DNA of 64,000 nucleotides from Hymenobacter sp. UV11 (GCF_004684095.1 NZ_SRII01000006.1:424501-488500); one strand, 5' to 3'. Positions 1 through 8,139 are shown, counted from the first letter of the stretch. Numbers and translations are program-made. The notes: generated by a model not told the origin, from the sequence alone.

Positions 1-2
1 AT

Positions 3-824
3 TCGAAGCGTCTTGATGACTCCTGGACCAAGTGGAGCGCCCCGCGCAACCTGGGCCCGGTGGTAAACTCGCCCGATTTTGATGCTTATTACACGCTTTC
101 GGCGGCGGGCGACAACGCGTATCTGGTGTCGGCGCGCAACGGTACCGATGGCTCGAAAGATATTTTTCGCATTGCGCTAGCCCCGGCTTTCAAGCCCGAA
201 GTGGTGACGCTGGTGCAGGGTAAGGTGCTGGATGCGGTGACGAAAAAGCCCATTCGGGCCATTATTCACTACGAAAACCTGATTACGGGTGAAGAAATCG
301 GCGTGACGGAAAGCTCGCCCATCGATGGCTCGTACACGATTGTGCTGCCGGCCGGCGTGCAATACGGCTACCGCGCCGAGTCGCCCGACTACATCGCCGA
401 GAACGCCAGCCTCGATGCCACGGCTTCCGACAAGTACTCGGAGCAGCAGCAGGACCTGTTTATGGTGCCCTTTAAAGTGGGCCAGAAGGTGCGCCTGAAC
501 AATATCTTCTTCCCGCAGAGCAAGTACGTGCTGCAACCCAGCTCATTTCCCGAGCTGCTGCGCCTGGTGCGCATCCTGCGCGACTACCCCACGGTGGAAA
601 TTCTTATCGGCGGCCACACCGACAACCAGGGCGACCCGGTTCTCAACCTGAAGCTGAGCGAAGACCGGGTAAACGAGGTGAAGAAGTACCTGGTTAGCAA
701 GGGTATAGACCCTAAGCGCCTGAGTACGCAGGGCTTTGGCGGCACCCAGCCTATCGCCAACAACGAGCAGGAAGAAACCCGCCGCTTCAACCGCCGGGTA
801 GAATTTACGATTACGAAGAAGTAA
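3..824 (+). CDS. PorE-like OmpA family protein, C-terminal part (5' end outside window)
   Basis: The reading frame is open from base 3, so the gene starts before the window and only the last 273 codons are seen. Order of parts: the end of a PD40/WD40-type beta-propeller blade (the motif around 'DAYYTLSAAGDNAYLVS'), a carboxypeptidase-regulatory-like beta-sandwich (about 190-450), and an OmpA C-terminal peptidoglycan-binding domain (about 490-820) with the typical 'GGHTDNQG' and 'RRFNRRVEF' signatures. This domain order is known from PorE, a type IX secretion protein that anchors the machine to peptidoglycan. Immediate downstream neighbours are a PorP/SprF protein and GldJ, which supports a T9SS or gliding role. 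The missing N-terminal half leaves the exact family open; a general OmpA lipoprotein is the alternative. Confidence 0.8.
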   Translation, partial: SKRLDDSWTKWSAPRNLGPVVNSPDFDAYYTLSAAGDNAYLVSARNGTDGSKDIFRIALAPAFKPEVVTLVQGKVLDAVTKKPIRAIIHYENLITGEEIGVTESSPIDGSYTIVLPAGVQYGYRAESPDYIAENASLDATASDKYSEQQQDLFMVPFKVGQKVRLNNIFFPQSKYVLQPSSFPELLRLVRILRDYPTVEILIGGHTDNQGDPVLNLKLSEDRVNEVKKYLVSKGIDPKRLSTQGFGGTQPIANNEQEETRRFNRRVEFTITKK

Positions 825-902
825 GTTTGAGTGCCAGGTGCGCGTTATTGGTTGCCAGCGGGCCTGGGAACGAATAACGCGCACTTTGTATTAACTCGCT
901 CA

Positions 903-1949
903 ATGCCCCTACCCCCCCGCTTTTTGCTGAGTGCCCGGCCCTGGCTGGCGGGGCTTGGTTTGCTGGCCGCCGGCACGGCGCGGGGGCAGGATGTGTACTT
1001 TTCGCAAGCCTTCGCCAACCGCCAGGCCGACAACCCCGCCTGGACCGGCCTGGTGGACGATTACAGCGCCACGCTCAGCTACCGCGACCAGTTTCCGCAG
1101 CTGGCGGGCTCGTTTCAGACGGTGCAGCTGGCGGCCGGCTGGCGGCTGCCAAAACCCGGTTTGCACCACGCTATCGGCATTCTCATCAACCAGGACCGCA
1201 CGGGCACCGTGGGCTACACCCGCCTCGGGGCTACCGCACAATACGCCTACCACACGCGCCTCACGCGCACCCTGGCCCTGAGCGGCGGGGCGCAGGTGGG
1301 CTACGGCCGCCAGCGCGTAGGCTACGACAACCTCACTTTTGGCGACCAGTATAGCGCCGATGGCAGCTATCAGGGGGCCACGGCCGAGAGCCTGGCGGGC
1401 TTTCCGCCCGTTAACTACCTCACGGTGGGGGTAGGCGGCGTGCTGTATGCCGAGCAGGCGTGGCTGAGCGTATCGGGCCATAACTTAAACCGTCCCGATT
1501 TGGGATTCAGCACCCAGGCGGGCCTACCCCTGCGGGTGGCGGTGAACGCGGGCTACAAGCTTTTTTTGCAGAAGCCCGCCGGCTCGGGCCAGAGTGAAGT
1601 GCACGAAATCAGCCTGGTACCTACCGTGGGCTACACCCGGCAGGGCAGCTCGCAGCGCTCGGAGGCGGGCGCGTATTTTATTGCTGACCCCGTGACGGTG
1701 GGCGCCATCTACCGCAACCTGGCCAGCCCCGACCTGGGCACCCAGCACGTAGTGGCCGTGGTGGCGGGCGTGGCAGTGGGTGACCTGCGAATTGGCTACA
1801 GCTACGACGTGGGCGTGAGCCAATTAGCGAGCGATTTGGGTGGGGCTCACGAAATAACTTTGACCCTTCGTGCGTTTGACAAGCTGGAAAGCGCCTTTCG
1901 CCGACTGAAAAGGCGGAATTATCCAAAAGCCCCTTGTCCCGACTTCTGA
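903..1949 (+). CDS. PorP/SprF family type IX secretion outer-membrane protein
   Basis: 348 residues, a predicted outer-membrane beta-barrel. The start at 903 is preferred over the in-frame GTG at 831 because it is followed at once by a signal peptide (Arg at residue 6, a hydrophobic stretch, then 'GTARGQ' before 'DVYFSQAFANRQADNPAW'). That mature start, with 'FSQ' and 'NPAW', is the family hallmark (usually 'QFSQFY..NPAYAG'). Alternating aromatic/hydrophobic strands and many Tyr-Gly pairs run to the C-terminus. PorP/SprF proteins pair with PorE-like OmpA proteins in type IX secretion and SprB-type adhesin attachment; here the partner ends 78 bases upstream, so co-transcription is likely. Bacteroidota genomes carry many PorP/SprF paralogues, so this need not be the core PorP. 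Confidence 0.85.
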   Translation: MPLPPRFLLSARPWLAGLGLLAAGTARGQDVYFSQAFANRQADNPAWTGLVDDYSATLSYRDQFPQLAGSFQTVQLAAGWRLPKPGLHHAIGILINQDRTGTVGYTRLGATAQYAYHTRLTRTLALSGGAQVGYGRQRVGYDNLTFGDQYSADGSYQGATAESLAGFPPVNYLTVGVGGVLYAEQAWLSVSGHNLNRPDLGFSTQAGLPLRVAVNAGYKLFLQKPAGSGQSEVHEISLVPTVGYTRQGSSQRSEAGAYFIADPVTVGAIYRNLASPDLGTQHVVAVVAGVAVGDLRIGYSYDVGVSQLASDLGGAHEITLTLRAFDKLESAFRRLKRRNYPKAPCPDF

Positions 1950-2018
1950 TTGTGCGTAATATTGCAACCAAATGCCTCCTTTAATTTATTAGCCCTTTAG
2001 ACACATCTTTTTTTCGTT

Positions 2019-3284
2019 ATGCGATTCACTAACTATTTGAGCTTGCTTGCGGCCAGTAGTCTGGCTCTGGCCAGCTGCCACAAGGGGGCCCCTACCGCTA
2101 CCAACCCCGGCAAGGCATCCTCGACCACGGGTATCGCCTACAATACCGACGAGGGTATGAAGGTGTCGGACTTCAAGAAAATCCCGACCGGGCCGGGCCT
2201 CGTGTACATCGAGGGGGGCCGCACTGTGCTGGGCTCGCAGGAAGAGGATGTGACCAACAACCACGACAACGTAGAGCGCACGGTGACTATCGCCTCGTTT
2301 TATATGGACGAAGCGGAGGTGGCCAACATTCACTGGCTCGAATACCTCCACTTCCTGCGCAAAGACTCCTCAGAAGAGAAATATAAGGCGGCTTTGCCCG
2401 ATACCACGGTATGGGCGCGCGACCTGTCGTTCAACGACCCGTACGTAACCTACTACCTGCGCTACCCCGGCTTCCGCTACTTCCCGGTAGTGGGCGTGAA
2501 CTGGCTGCAGGCCGACAGCTACTGCGCCTGGCGCACGGACAAGGTGAACGAGAACCTCGCCAAAGGTGGCAGCGGCGAAAAAAAGGGTGGCTTGTTTAGC
2601 AAAAAGAACAAAAAGGGCGATGCCAAGGCCAGCGGCGCCGCCGAGGGTGGTGGGGCTGGTGCCCTGGCCAACGGCAAGGGTGGTCCTTCGGTTGAGCAGG
2701 GCAACTTGCTACCTAACTACCGCCTGCCAACCGAAGCCGAATGGGAATACGCCGCGCAAGCGCTGGTGGGCACCCAGGAAGTGGGCAACGAAAACCAGGA
2801 AGAGAAGCGTATCTACCCCTGGGATGGCCGCTCGACCCGCAACCCGTATGGCAAAGGCCAGGGCCAGTTCCTGGCTAACTTTAAGCGGGGCCGGGGTGAC
2901 TACGCCGGTATCGCGGGCAGCCTGAACGATGGCGCCATGATTACGGAGTACGTATACGCCTACCCCCCCAACGACTACGGCCTCTACAACATGGCTGGCA
3001 ACGTGAACGAGTGGGTACAGGACGTGTATCGCCCGCTGTCGTTCCAGGATGTGGAAGACCTCAACCCGTTCCGCCGCAATGGCGTGGGTGACGACGCCAA
3101 AGGCTACGACAAAAAAGGCTACCAGAGCCTAGTCGACGACCACGTGCGTGTATACAAAGGCGGCTCGTGGCGCGATGTGGCCTACTACCTCTCGCCCGGC
3201 ACGCGCCGCTTCATGGCGGAAGATTCGGCTACCTCGACCATCGGTTTCCGGTGCGCGATGATTAACGCCGGCTCGAACAAGTAG
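2019..3284 (+). CDS. gldJ: Gliding motility lipoprotein GldJ
   Basis: 421 residues. A lipoprotein signal ends at Cys20 ('LALASC'). The rest is a formylglycine-generating-enzyme/SUMF1-like fold: 'GPGLVYIEGGRTVLGS' near the start, 'FPVVGVNWLQADSYCAWRT', 'RLPTEAEWEYAA', 'NMAGNVNEWVQDVY', 'YKGGSWRD' and 'GFRC' near the end. GldJ is the catalytically inactive member of this fold required for gliding and type IX secretion; the 'WRTDKVNE' segment is typical of GldJ rather than of sulfatase-activating enzymes. Residues about 181-227 form an insertion rich in Lys, Gly and Ala between conserved blocks, longer than I recall for the family. Follows PorE-like and PorP/SprF genes, so a T9SS/gliding locus. 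GldK is the nearest alternative. Confidence 0.88.
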   Translation: MRFTNYLSLLAASSLALASCHKGAPTATNPGKASSTTGIAYNTDEGMKVSDFKKIPTGPGLVYIEGGRTVLGSQEEDVTNNHDNVERTVTIASFYMDEAEVANIHWLEYLHFLRKDSSEEKYKAALPDTTVWARDLSFNDPYVTYYLRYPGFRYFPVVGVNWLQADSYCAWRTDKVNENLAKGGSGEKKGGLFSKKNKKGDAKASGAAEGGGAGALANGKGGPSVEQGNLLPNYRLPTEAEWEYAAQALVGTQEVGNENQEEKRIYPWDGRSTRNPYGKGQGQFLANFKRGRGDYAGIAGSLNDGAMITEYVYAYPPNDYGLYNMAGNVNEWVQDVYRPLSFQDVEDLNPFRRNGVGDDAKGYDKKGYQSLVDDHVRVYKGGSWRDVAYYLSPGTRRFMAEDSATSTIGFRCAMINAGSNK

Positions 3285-3291
3285 GACCACT

Positions 3292-3473
3292 GATTAGCGC
3301 GGATTTTAACGGATTTCACGGATTTTGTGGACGATTAATTAGGAGGGCTGCCCGGTTGGGCAGCCTTCTTTTTTTGGTAGACATTTGAAAAGCAATGACT
3401 GTATAGCGGGCTCGGTTAGGGCGCGGCCGCGCCGTCCACAAAATCCGTGAAATCCGTTAAAATCCGCGTGATC
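3292..3473. repeat. Inverted repeat pair flanking the gldJ terminator
   Basis: A 42-base arm (3292-3333, containing 'GCGGATTTTAACGGATTT') recurs inverted at 3433-3473 with only a few mismatches. The arms surround the hairpin terminator and about 60 bases of spacer between gldJ and the convergent comF-like gene. Confidence 0.8.
3346..3376 (+). terminator. Rho-independent terminator of gldJ
   Basis: Perfect 8-bp stem GGCTGCCC / GGGCAGCC with a 4-base loop, followed by a T-rich tract (TTCTTTTTTT). It lies 60 bases after the gldJ stop. Confidence 0.85.
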
Positions 3474-3478
3474 CGTGA

Positions 3479-4207
3479 TTATTGTTCGGCGGCGGCGATG
3501 GTGGCGATGCTGACAGCGCGGGCCCCGGCGGCGAGCAGGGCCGCGCCGCAGGCTTCGAGGGTGGCGCCGGTGGTCAGCACATCATCTACCAGCAGGATGT
3601 GGCGGCCGGCCACGGCGGCTGGGTCGGCCACCTCAAATACCGTGGCCACGTTTTGCCAGCGCTCGGCGCGGCCCTTGCGCGTTTGGGAAGCGGTGTGCTC
3701 GGTGCGGCGCAGGGCGTGGGCCGCGCTGGGGCAGGGTAGGGCGGCGGCCAGGCCCGTGGCAAAAGCTTCGGCCTGGTTGTAGCCGCGGCGGGCCAGCTTG
3801 CGGCGGTGCAGCGGCACCGGCACAATAAGCTCAAACTCGGGCCCTAGGCCGGCAGTGGCCAGCTCGGCGCCGTAGAGCTGGCCCAGCGCCCGCCCTACCC
3901 CCGCCTGGCCCTGGTACTTGAGCTGGTGCAATAACTGCTGCACCCGGCCGTGGCGCTGGAAGCGCAGGTAGCTGAGCGTGTGCTGCACGGGCAGCTTGCC
4001 CCAGAAGCGCCGGGCCAGCGGGTTGTGCGCGGGCGGCAGCAAGTGGTAGTCGGTGTAGGGCAGCTCGGTGCGGCACGGGGTGCAGAGGTGCGCCTCGCCG
4101 GCCACCAGCGGCTCGCGGCAGGCCAGGCAGGGGCGTGGGAAGAACAGGGCTAGTAAGTCGGCCAGGAGGGGGCGCAGCATCTTTTTGGGCGGCTGGTGGT
4201 TGGGCAT
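3479..4207 (-). CDS. ComF family protein (phosphoribosyltransferase-like)
   Basis: 242 residues. N-terminal zinc-ribbon of four cysteines (Cys27/Cys30 and Cys42/Cys45), then a type I phosphoribosyltransferase domain ending with the PRPP loop 'VDDVLTTGAT' at residues 207-216. 'LKYQGQ', 'VPVPLHRRKLARRGYNQAE' and 'RTEHTASQTRKGRAER' are typical of ComF/GntX. ComF is needed for DNA uptake in naturally competent bacteria, but homologues are widespread, so a competence role here is only an inference. Convergent with gldJ; shares no operon with the downstream-facing AhpD-like gene. Confidence 0.9.
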   Translation of the reverse strand: MPNHQPPKKMLRPLLADLLALFFPRPCLACREPLVAGEAHLCTPCRTELPYTDYHLLPPAHNPLARRFWGKLPVQHTLSYLRFQRHGRVQQLLHQLKYQGQAGVGRALGQLYGAELATAGLGPEFELIVPVPLHRRKLARRGYNQAEAFATGLAAALPCPSAAHALRRTEHTASQTRKGRAERWQNVATVFEVADPAAVAGRHILLVDDVLTTGATLEACGAALLAAGARAVSIATIAAAEQ

Positions 4208-4342
4208 AGTGGGCGGGGCAAGCGGCGGGAAACGCCCCTACCCCCGTCCTTTGTAGTTGAAAGGCCCTGCGGCTGCCTAAGATACTGCCGGGCATTGCAC
4301 TAAGCAGGTTTTGCTTCATTTATTCATTCTTATAGTTTATCC

Positions 4343-4741
4343 GTGTCACTCACCACTGATTTTGACGACTACCGCCAGCGCATGAACGAGCGCGTGCTGG
4401 CCTACGACAACAAGGTTATCAAGCGTTTCTTCAACCTCGACACCAATGCCTACCAGGCCGGCGCGGTGCCCGTGAAGGTGAAGGAGATGCTGGGCCTGGC
4501 CTGCTCGCTGGTGCTGCGCTGCGATGACTGCGTGAAGTACCACCTCGGCAAATGCCACGAAGAAGGCCTCTCCGACGACGAGATTTTTGAGGTGTTTTCC
4601 ATTGCCAACCTCATTGGGGGCAGCATCGTGATTCCGCACTTTCGCCGAGCTGTGGAGTACTGGGAAGTACTGCGCGCCGAGGCCGCCCTGGGCGCACCCG
4701 GCACACACCAGGCTGCTACGCACCCGCCGCATGAGCACTAG
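4343..4741 (+). CDS. Carboxymuconolactone decarboxylase / AhpD-like protein
   Basis: 132 residues, GTG start. The AhpD-like core holds 'LVLRCDDCVKYHLGKC' with the redox pair Cys60/Cys63 and His67, then 'EEGLSDDEIFEVFSIANLIGGSIVIPHFRRAV'. Proteins of this fold act as small peroxidase-linked or thiol-disulfide proteins; the true carboxymuconolactone decarboxylase reaction is unlikely with a CxxC pair. The next gene begins 11 bases before this one's stop, so the two are probably translated together. The physiological substrate cannot be told. Confidence 0.85.
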   Translation: MSLTTDFDDYRQRMNERVLAYDNKVIKRFFNLDTNAYQAGAVPVKVKEMLGLACSLVLRCDDCVKYHLGKCHEEGLSDDEIFEVFSIANLIGGSIVIPHFRRAVEYWEVLRAEAALGAPGTHQAATHPPHEH

Positions 4742-5108
4742 TAGCCCTACCCCCCCCGCCGGGGCCGGCGAGAGCGAAGCCGAGTTCAACGAGCGCTGGG
4801 AGACGCTGCTGGCCGCTATGCAGGAGCGCTTTGACCGGCGGCCCGACCTCAATGCGCTGCTGCTGCTCATTGGGGTGCAGGAGCTGGGGCAGGGCGTGGC
4901 GGCCTTCACCAAAGAGCAAAAGCAGGACCTCATGCACATTGCTACCTGTAAGCTCTTCAGCCAGAGCGGCCACTACGCGCTGAAGCGCGTGGATGAAGAG
5001 GGCTGGCCCCACTACCAACTGGTGGTACCCGTGCCCTTCGCCAATCTGAAAGAACAGGAGCGCATGCTGAAATGGCACATCCTGGAATACTTTGACGAGT
5101 TAGATTAG
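4731..5108 (+). CDS. Conserved hypothetical protein, translationally coupled to AhpD-like gene
   Basis: 125 residues, no signal peptide or membrane segment. A disordered N-terminus rich in Pro, Ser, Thr and Gly is followed by a well-formed helical segment ('LLLLIGVQELGQG', 'FTKEQKQDLMHIATCKLFSQSGHY') and a strand/helix end ('PHYQLVVPVPF', 'LKWHILEYFDEL'). I do not recognise a named family, but the pairing with the AhpD-like gene, which it overlaps by 11 bases, looks conserved-type and suggests a shared task in thiol or peroxide metabolism. GC3-rich codon use like its neighbours supports a real gene. Confidence 0.75.
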   Translation: MSTSSPTPPAGAGESEAEFNERWETLLAAMQERFDRRPDLNALLLLIGVQELGQGVAAFTKEQKQDLMHIATCKLFSQSGHYALKRVDEEGWPHYQLVVPVPFANLKEQERMLKWHILEYFDELD

Positions 5109-5109
5109 A

Positions 5110-5176
5110 ATTTCTTGTTCCTGGTTTCTGGTTCCTGGCTTGACGCTCAAACCAGGAATCAGAAACCAAGAACTTA
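5110..5176. repeat. Imperfect inverted repeat upstream of exonuclease III
   Basis: Left arm 'TTCTTGTTCCTGGTTTCTGG' and a right arm with its near complement around 'CCAGGAATCAGAAACCAAGA' fill the gap between two genes. Internal direct repetition of TGGTTCCTGG is visible. Could form a hairpin just before the start codon at 5181. Confidence 0.6.
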
Positions 5177-5180
5177 TAAA

Positions 5181-5954
5181 ATGAAAATCGTTTCTTATAA
5201 CCTCAATGGCCTGCGCTCGGCGCTGAGCAAGGGGCTGCTTGACTGGGTAGCGGCCACCCGGCCCGATGTGCTGTGCGTGCAGGAGATAAAGGCCGGCACT
5301 ACCCCCCTCGACGTGAGTGGCTTGGTTGCGCTGGGCTACCACGCCTACCTGCACCCTGCCCGCAAGCCGGGCTACAGCGGCGTGGCCACCTTCAGCCTGA
5401 CTGAGCCTAAGGCCGTGGTAATGGGCTGCGGCGAGCCGCTATATGATGAAGAAGGCCGCGTGCTGCGGCTCGATTTTGAGCACGTATCGGTGCTGAATAC
5501 CTACATGCCCTCGGGCACCAGCGGGCCGGTGCGGCAGGCATTTAAGGTGGCGTGGCTTCACTGGTTTCGGGCCTACGTGGCGGGCCTGCGGCTCGATGCA
5601 ACGGTACCGCCGCTCGTTATTGGCGGCGATTTCAACTGCTGCCAAACGGCCATTGACCTGCACAACCCCAAAGCCAACCAGAACAGCCCCGGCTACACCC
5701 CCGAGGAGCGCCAGTGGTTCGGTGAGCTGCTAGCCGATGGCTACCTCGACTCGTTTCGGCAGCTGCACCCCGAAGCGCCGCACCACTACTCGTGGTGGAG
5801 CTACCGGGCCGGCTCGCGGGCGCGCAACGTGGGCTGGCGCCTCGACCACCTGTTGCTCGACCAGGCGCTCGCGCCCCGCCTGCGCGGGGCCGGCCTCTGG
5901 CCCGACGCCGTGCACTCAGACCATTGCCCCGCCTGGGTCGAGCTGGCCAGCTAG
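5181..5954 (+). CDS. xth: Exodeoxyribonuclease III
   Basis: 257 residues of the exonuclease III/AP endonuclease family. Catalytic motifs are visible: 'SYNLNGLRS' at residues 5-13, 'CVQEIKA' with metal-binding Glu35, 'GGDFNCCQT' with the Asp/Asn pair, and the C-terminal 'SDHCPAWVE' with the catalytic Asp-His. It removes abasic sites and degrades 3' ends of duplex DNA. The start at 5181 is chosen because the upstream extension to 5115 lies inside the inverted repeat and is not conserved-looking. Length fits the family (about 255-270). Followed by a strong hairpin terminator, so likely monocistronic or last in its unit. Confidence 0.92.
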   Translation: MKIVSYNLNGLRSALSKGLLDWVAATRPDVLCVQEIKAGTTPLDVSGLVALGYHAYLHPARKPGYSGVATFSLTEPKAVVMGCGEPLYDEEGRVLRLDFEHVSVLNTYMPSGTSGPVRQAFKVAWLHWFRAYVAGLRLDATVPPLVIGGDFNCCQTAIDLHNPKANQNSPGYTPEERQWFGELLADGYLDSFRQLHPEAPHHYSWWSYRAGSRARNVGWRLDHLLLDQALAPRLRGAGLWPDAVHSDHCPAWVELAS

Positions 5955-5978
5955 CGAGGGGGTAGGGCCCGAACGACA

Positions 5979-6014
5979 ACGCCCCACGGCTACCAAAGCC
6001 GCGGGGCGTTATTA
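5979..6014 (+). terminator. Terminator after exonuclease III
   Basis: 14-bp stem (AACGCCCCACGGCT / AGCCGCGGGGCGTT, one mismatch) with a short loop, followed by ATTATTT. It also ends before the opposite-strand pseudogene. Confidence 0.8.
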
Positions 6015-6095
6015 TTTGCAGAAAGGGTGAGAAACGTGGCGAGGGCTTGAGGTGGCTATTAGGGGCCGGCTGTTAGGTGCTGGTTGCTAGATAGC

Positions 6096-6885
6096 TTAAT
6101 GACCAGCTACGACCAGCCGCTGCGACGCTACTGCGTGGCCAGCTTCATCGCGCAGCACTACGTGGTAGAGGCCCGCGACCAGGCCGGCGGCGTGGATGGT
6201 AGCGGCCGCCGGCCTGGCCTCGCCACCTACTACGTGGCTGCGCAGTAGCTCACCCACGCCCGAGTAGACGCTAACCGTGTAGCCGGCGGCCAGCGTGGTG
6301 CTAGTGCCCAGCGTTACTTCCTGGGCCGTGGCCGGGGCGGGGTTAGGATAAAGCGTGAAGCCCGCCTGCACCGGAGCCGCCGCCAGCACGGCCACGGCCG
6401 AGAGGGTAGTGTGGCCGTCGATATCGACCTGGCGCAGACGGTAGTACAGCGTGCCCGCCAGGGCGGCAGCAGCAGCATCGCGCAGCGCATAGGTGTGGCG
6501 CGCAGTGCTGGTGCCAGCGGCAGCTACCTGCCCGATGGCGGTGAACCCTTCGGCCGGATTGGCCGAGCGCTCTACTACAAAGCTGGCGCTGCTTTGCTCG
6601 GTGGCCGTAACCCAGCTGATTTCGGCGGTGCCCGCGCCCGCCAGGCGGCGCACGCCAAAGCTGGTTAGCACCACGGGCAGCGGCCCGGTGGGCGCTACGA
6701 TGCTGAGCGAGCCGTTTGAGTTGTCGGTAAAGGCGTAGTACACGTCGGTATTGCTAGCTACCGAGGCCAGGCCGGCAATCTGAATACCTACTTTGCTGAA
6801 ACTCTTGGTCGTATTGAAGCTGATGGTCTGGCGGCCATCGGGCAGCAGGTTAGCTTGCAGCAGCGAGGAGCCGTTGGCCAGCCAG
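6096..6885 (-). pseudogene. 3' remnant of a type IX secretion cargo gene
   Basis: The minus-strand frame encodes about 260 residues typical of the end of a T9SS cargo protein: a fibronectin-like segment ('PLPVVLTSFGVRRL', 'ISWVTATEQSSASFVVERS', 'LYYRLRQVDIDGHTTLS') then a type A sorting domain ('FTLYPNPAPATAQEVTLG', 'GLYHVVLRDEAGHAVASQRLVV'). The open frame continues to 7079, but past about 6885 it is only the antisense of a sigma-54 activator fragment on the other strand. No signal peptide or start belongs to it, so the 5' part was lost at the junction. It is probably not expressed as a secreted protein. Confidence 0.75.
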
Positions 6886-7433
6886 TGCCTTTTGATGTGC
6901 GGCTGGTAGTGGCCACGCACTGCAACCTGGCCACCGAGGTGCAGGCCGGGCGCTTTCGCGAAGACTTGTACTACCGCCTGCTGGGCCTGCCTATTGAACT
7001 GCCGCCGCTCCGCAACCGGGGCGACGATATCCTGCTGCTGGCCGACTCCTTTGCCCAGAATTTCAGCAAGCTCAACCAATTGCCCTTGCGGCCCCTGAGC
7101 GCGGCCGCCCGCCGCTGCTTGCTGGAATAGGCCTTTCCGGGCAACGTGCGCGAGCTGAAAGCGATGGTGGAGCTGGCCGCCGTGCTAGCCGACGGTGAGC
7201 GCATTGAGGCCAGTGACATTCCGCTGCAAGCCATACTGGCCAAAACGCCGGCCGCGGCGCCACCGCCGGCGGCCGATGCCACGGCCCTGGTTTTAGCCTC
7301 ATTGCGCGAGCAAACGCTGGCGATTATGCAAACCAGCCTCCTGGCTTACGAGGGCGATGTAGTTGCTGCCGCCAGCCGCCTGCGGGTGGGCCGCTCTACG
7401 CTGTATCGACTCATTCAGAGTGGCCATTTGTAG
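6886..7433 (+). pseudogene. Broken sigma-54-dependent transcriptional activator (C-terminal fragment)
   Basis: Homology begins abruptly at about 6886 with the second half of an AAA+ sigma-54 interaction domain ('[18 protein letters not shown]', '[22 protein letters not shown]'), so receiver, Walker A and GAFTGA parts are missing. An in-frame TAG at 7128-7130 sits where family members have Tyr before 'PGNVRELK', and the usual Arg in 'ATHRNL' is Cys. After the stop the frame continues to 7433 with 'AFPGNVRELKAMVELAAVLA' and a Fis-type helix-turn-helix ('AASRLRVGRSTLYRLIQ'). Truncation plus nonsense mutation show a dead gene. The sigma-54 factor itself (33029-34636) is intact. Confidence 0.85.
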
Positions 7434-7559
7434 CTGCCCTAGGCCGGGCGTTTTGAAATGCCCGAATTTTACTGTAACCCTACCCCCCTCCGTGCGGTTA
7501 AAAGCAGCATGATGGCCAGATGACCAGCCATCTTCCTTTTCACTTGTCCTTAGAATTTT

Positions 7560-7667
7560 ATGTGGTACGTATTTTTTGCCCTGGTTTTGGCTACGGCCCT
7601 TCTTGCTCTTGATACCGCTCGTAAAGTGCGCAACATGGTGAGCCCTGAGCTTGTGCCGGCCCGCTAG
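7560..7667 (+). CDS. Possible small membrane protein (35 residues)
   Basis: ATG at 7560 opens a 35-codon frame: one hydrophobic segment of about 15 residues right after the start ('VFFALVLATALLAL'), then 'DTARKVRN' and a short polar end, stop TAG at 7665. A perfect hairpin terminator starts 27 bases later, and the region is otherwise empty. The layout (single helix, positive side after it, own terminator) suits a small membrane protein. No homologue is recalled and no clear ribosome-binding site is seen, so this is tentative. Confidence 0.35.
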   Translation: MWYVFFALVLATALLALDTARKVRNMVSPELVPAR

Positions 7668-7693
7668 ACAGGCCCGCGCCAACGGCTTAGTTG

Positions 7694-7731
7694 CCATAAA
7701 AAAAGCAGCCGTGAGGCTGCTTTTTTTATGG
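7694..7731. terminator. Bidirectional terminator
   Basis: Perfect 17-bp inverted repeat (CCATAAAAAAAGCAGCC / GGCTGCTTTTTTTATGG) with loop GTGA, A-tract on one side and T-tract on the other, so it can stop transcription in both directions. It precedes the convergent sorting-domain gene. Confidence 0.88.
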
Positions 7732-7758
7732 GGTAGCGGTGAGCTGTAGACCAGCTTA

Positions 7759-8139
7759 TTACCGAATTACGAGTTTGCAGAGCTGGCTGGCATTATCGGC
7801 CTCTATCTTAACATAGTACAGGCCATTGGCGAAACGGCTCAGGTCAAGCGTTTTGGTGAAGCGCTCGTTTAGCTCCGTAAGCGATTCGCGATACATGATG
7901 GTACCAATCACGTTGAGCACCGTTACTTCTACCTTACGCCCTTCGAGGCCGCTGATGGTGAGGTGCACGATACCCGTGCTGGGGTTGGGGTACACTACCA
8001 GCGTATGCTCATCCAGGGTAGGGCGAACGATAGTTTGGTGGAGGCCGTTGACGGCCGCAGTGGGCCCCGGCGGCACACCCGCAAACGCCAGGTTGAGGCT
8101 GGCCAGCCAAAGAATAGCAAATAGTAAGGGTTGTTTCAT
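7759..8139 (-). CDS. Minimal secreted protein consisting almost only of a type IX sorting domain
   Basis: 126 residues. Signal peptide at 1-20 ('MKQPLLFAILWLASLNLAFA'), about 25 linker residues, then a type A C-terminal sorting domain ('LVVYPNPSTGIVHLTISG', 'VEVTVLNVIGTIMYRESL', 'FANGLYYVKIEADNASQLCKLVIR'). No passenger domain is present, so the protein would bring little but its own sorting tag to the T9SS. It may be a degenerate cargo gene, a decoy, or a small surface protein. An exact TAnnTTTG -7 box lies about 70 bases upstream, and a terminator lies just after the stop, so it looks like a complete transcription unit. Confidence 0.8.
   Translation of the reverse strand: MKQPLLFAILWLASLNLAFAGVPPGPTAAVNGLHQTIVRPTLDEHTLVVYPNPSTGIVHLTISGLEGRKVEVTVLNVIGTIMYRESLTELNERFTKTLDLSRFANGLYYVKIEADNASQLCKLVIR

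Noticed and set aside
6886..7079. N-terminal part of the minus-strand T9SS frame
   Set aside because: It is the exact antisense of the sigma-54 activator fragment and has no signal peptide or domain.
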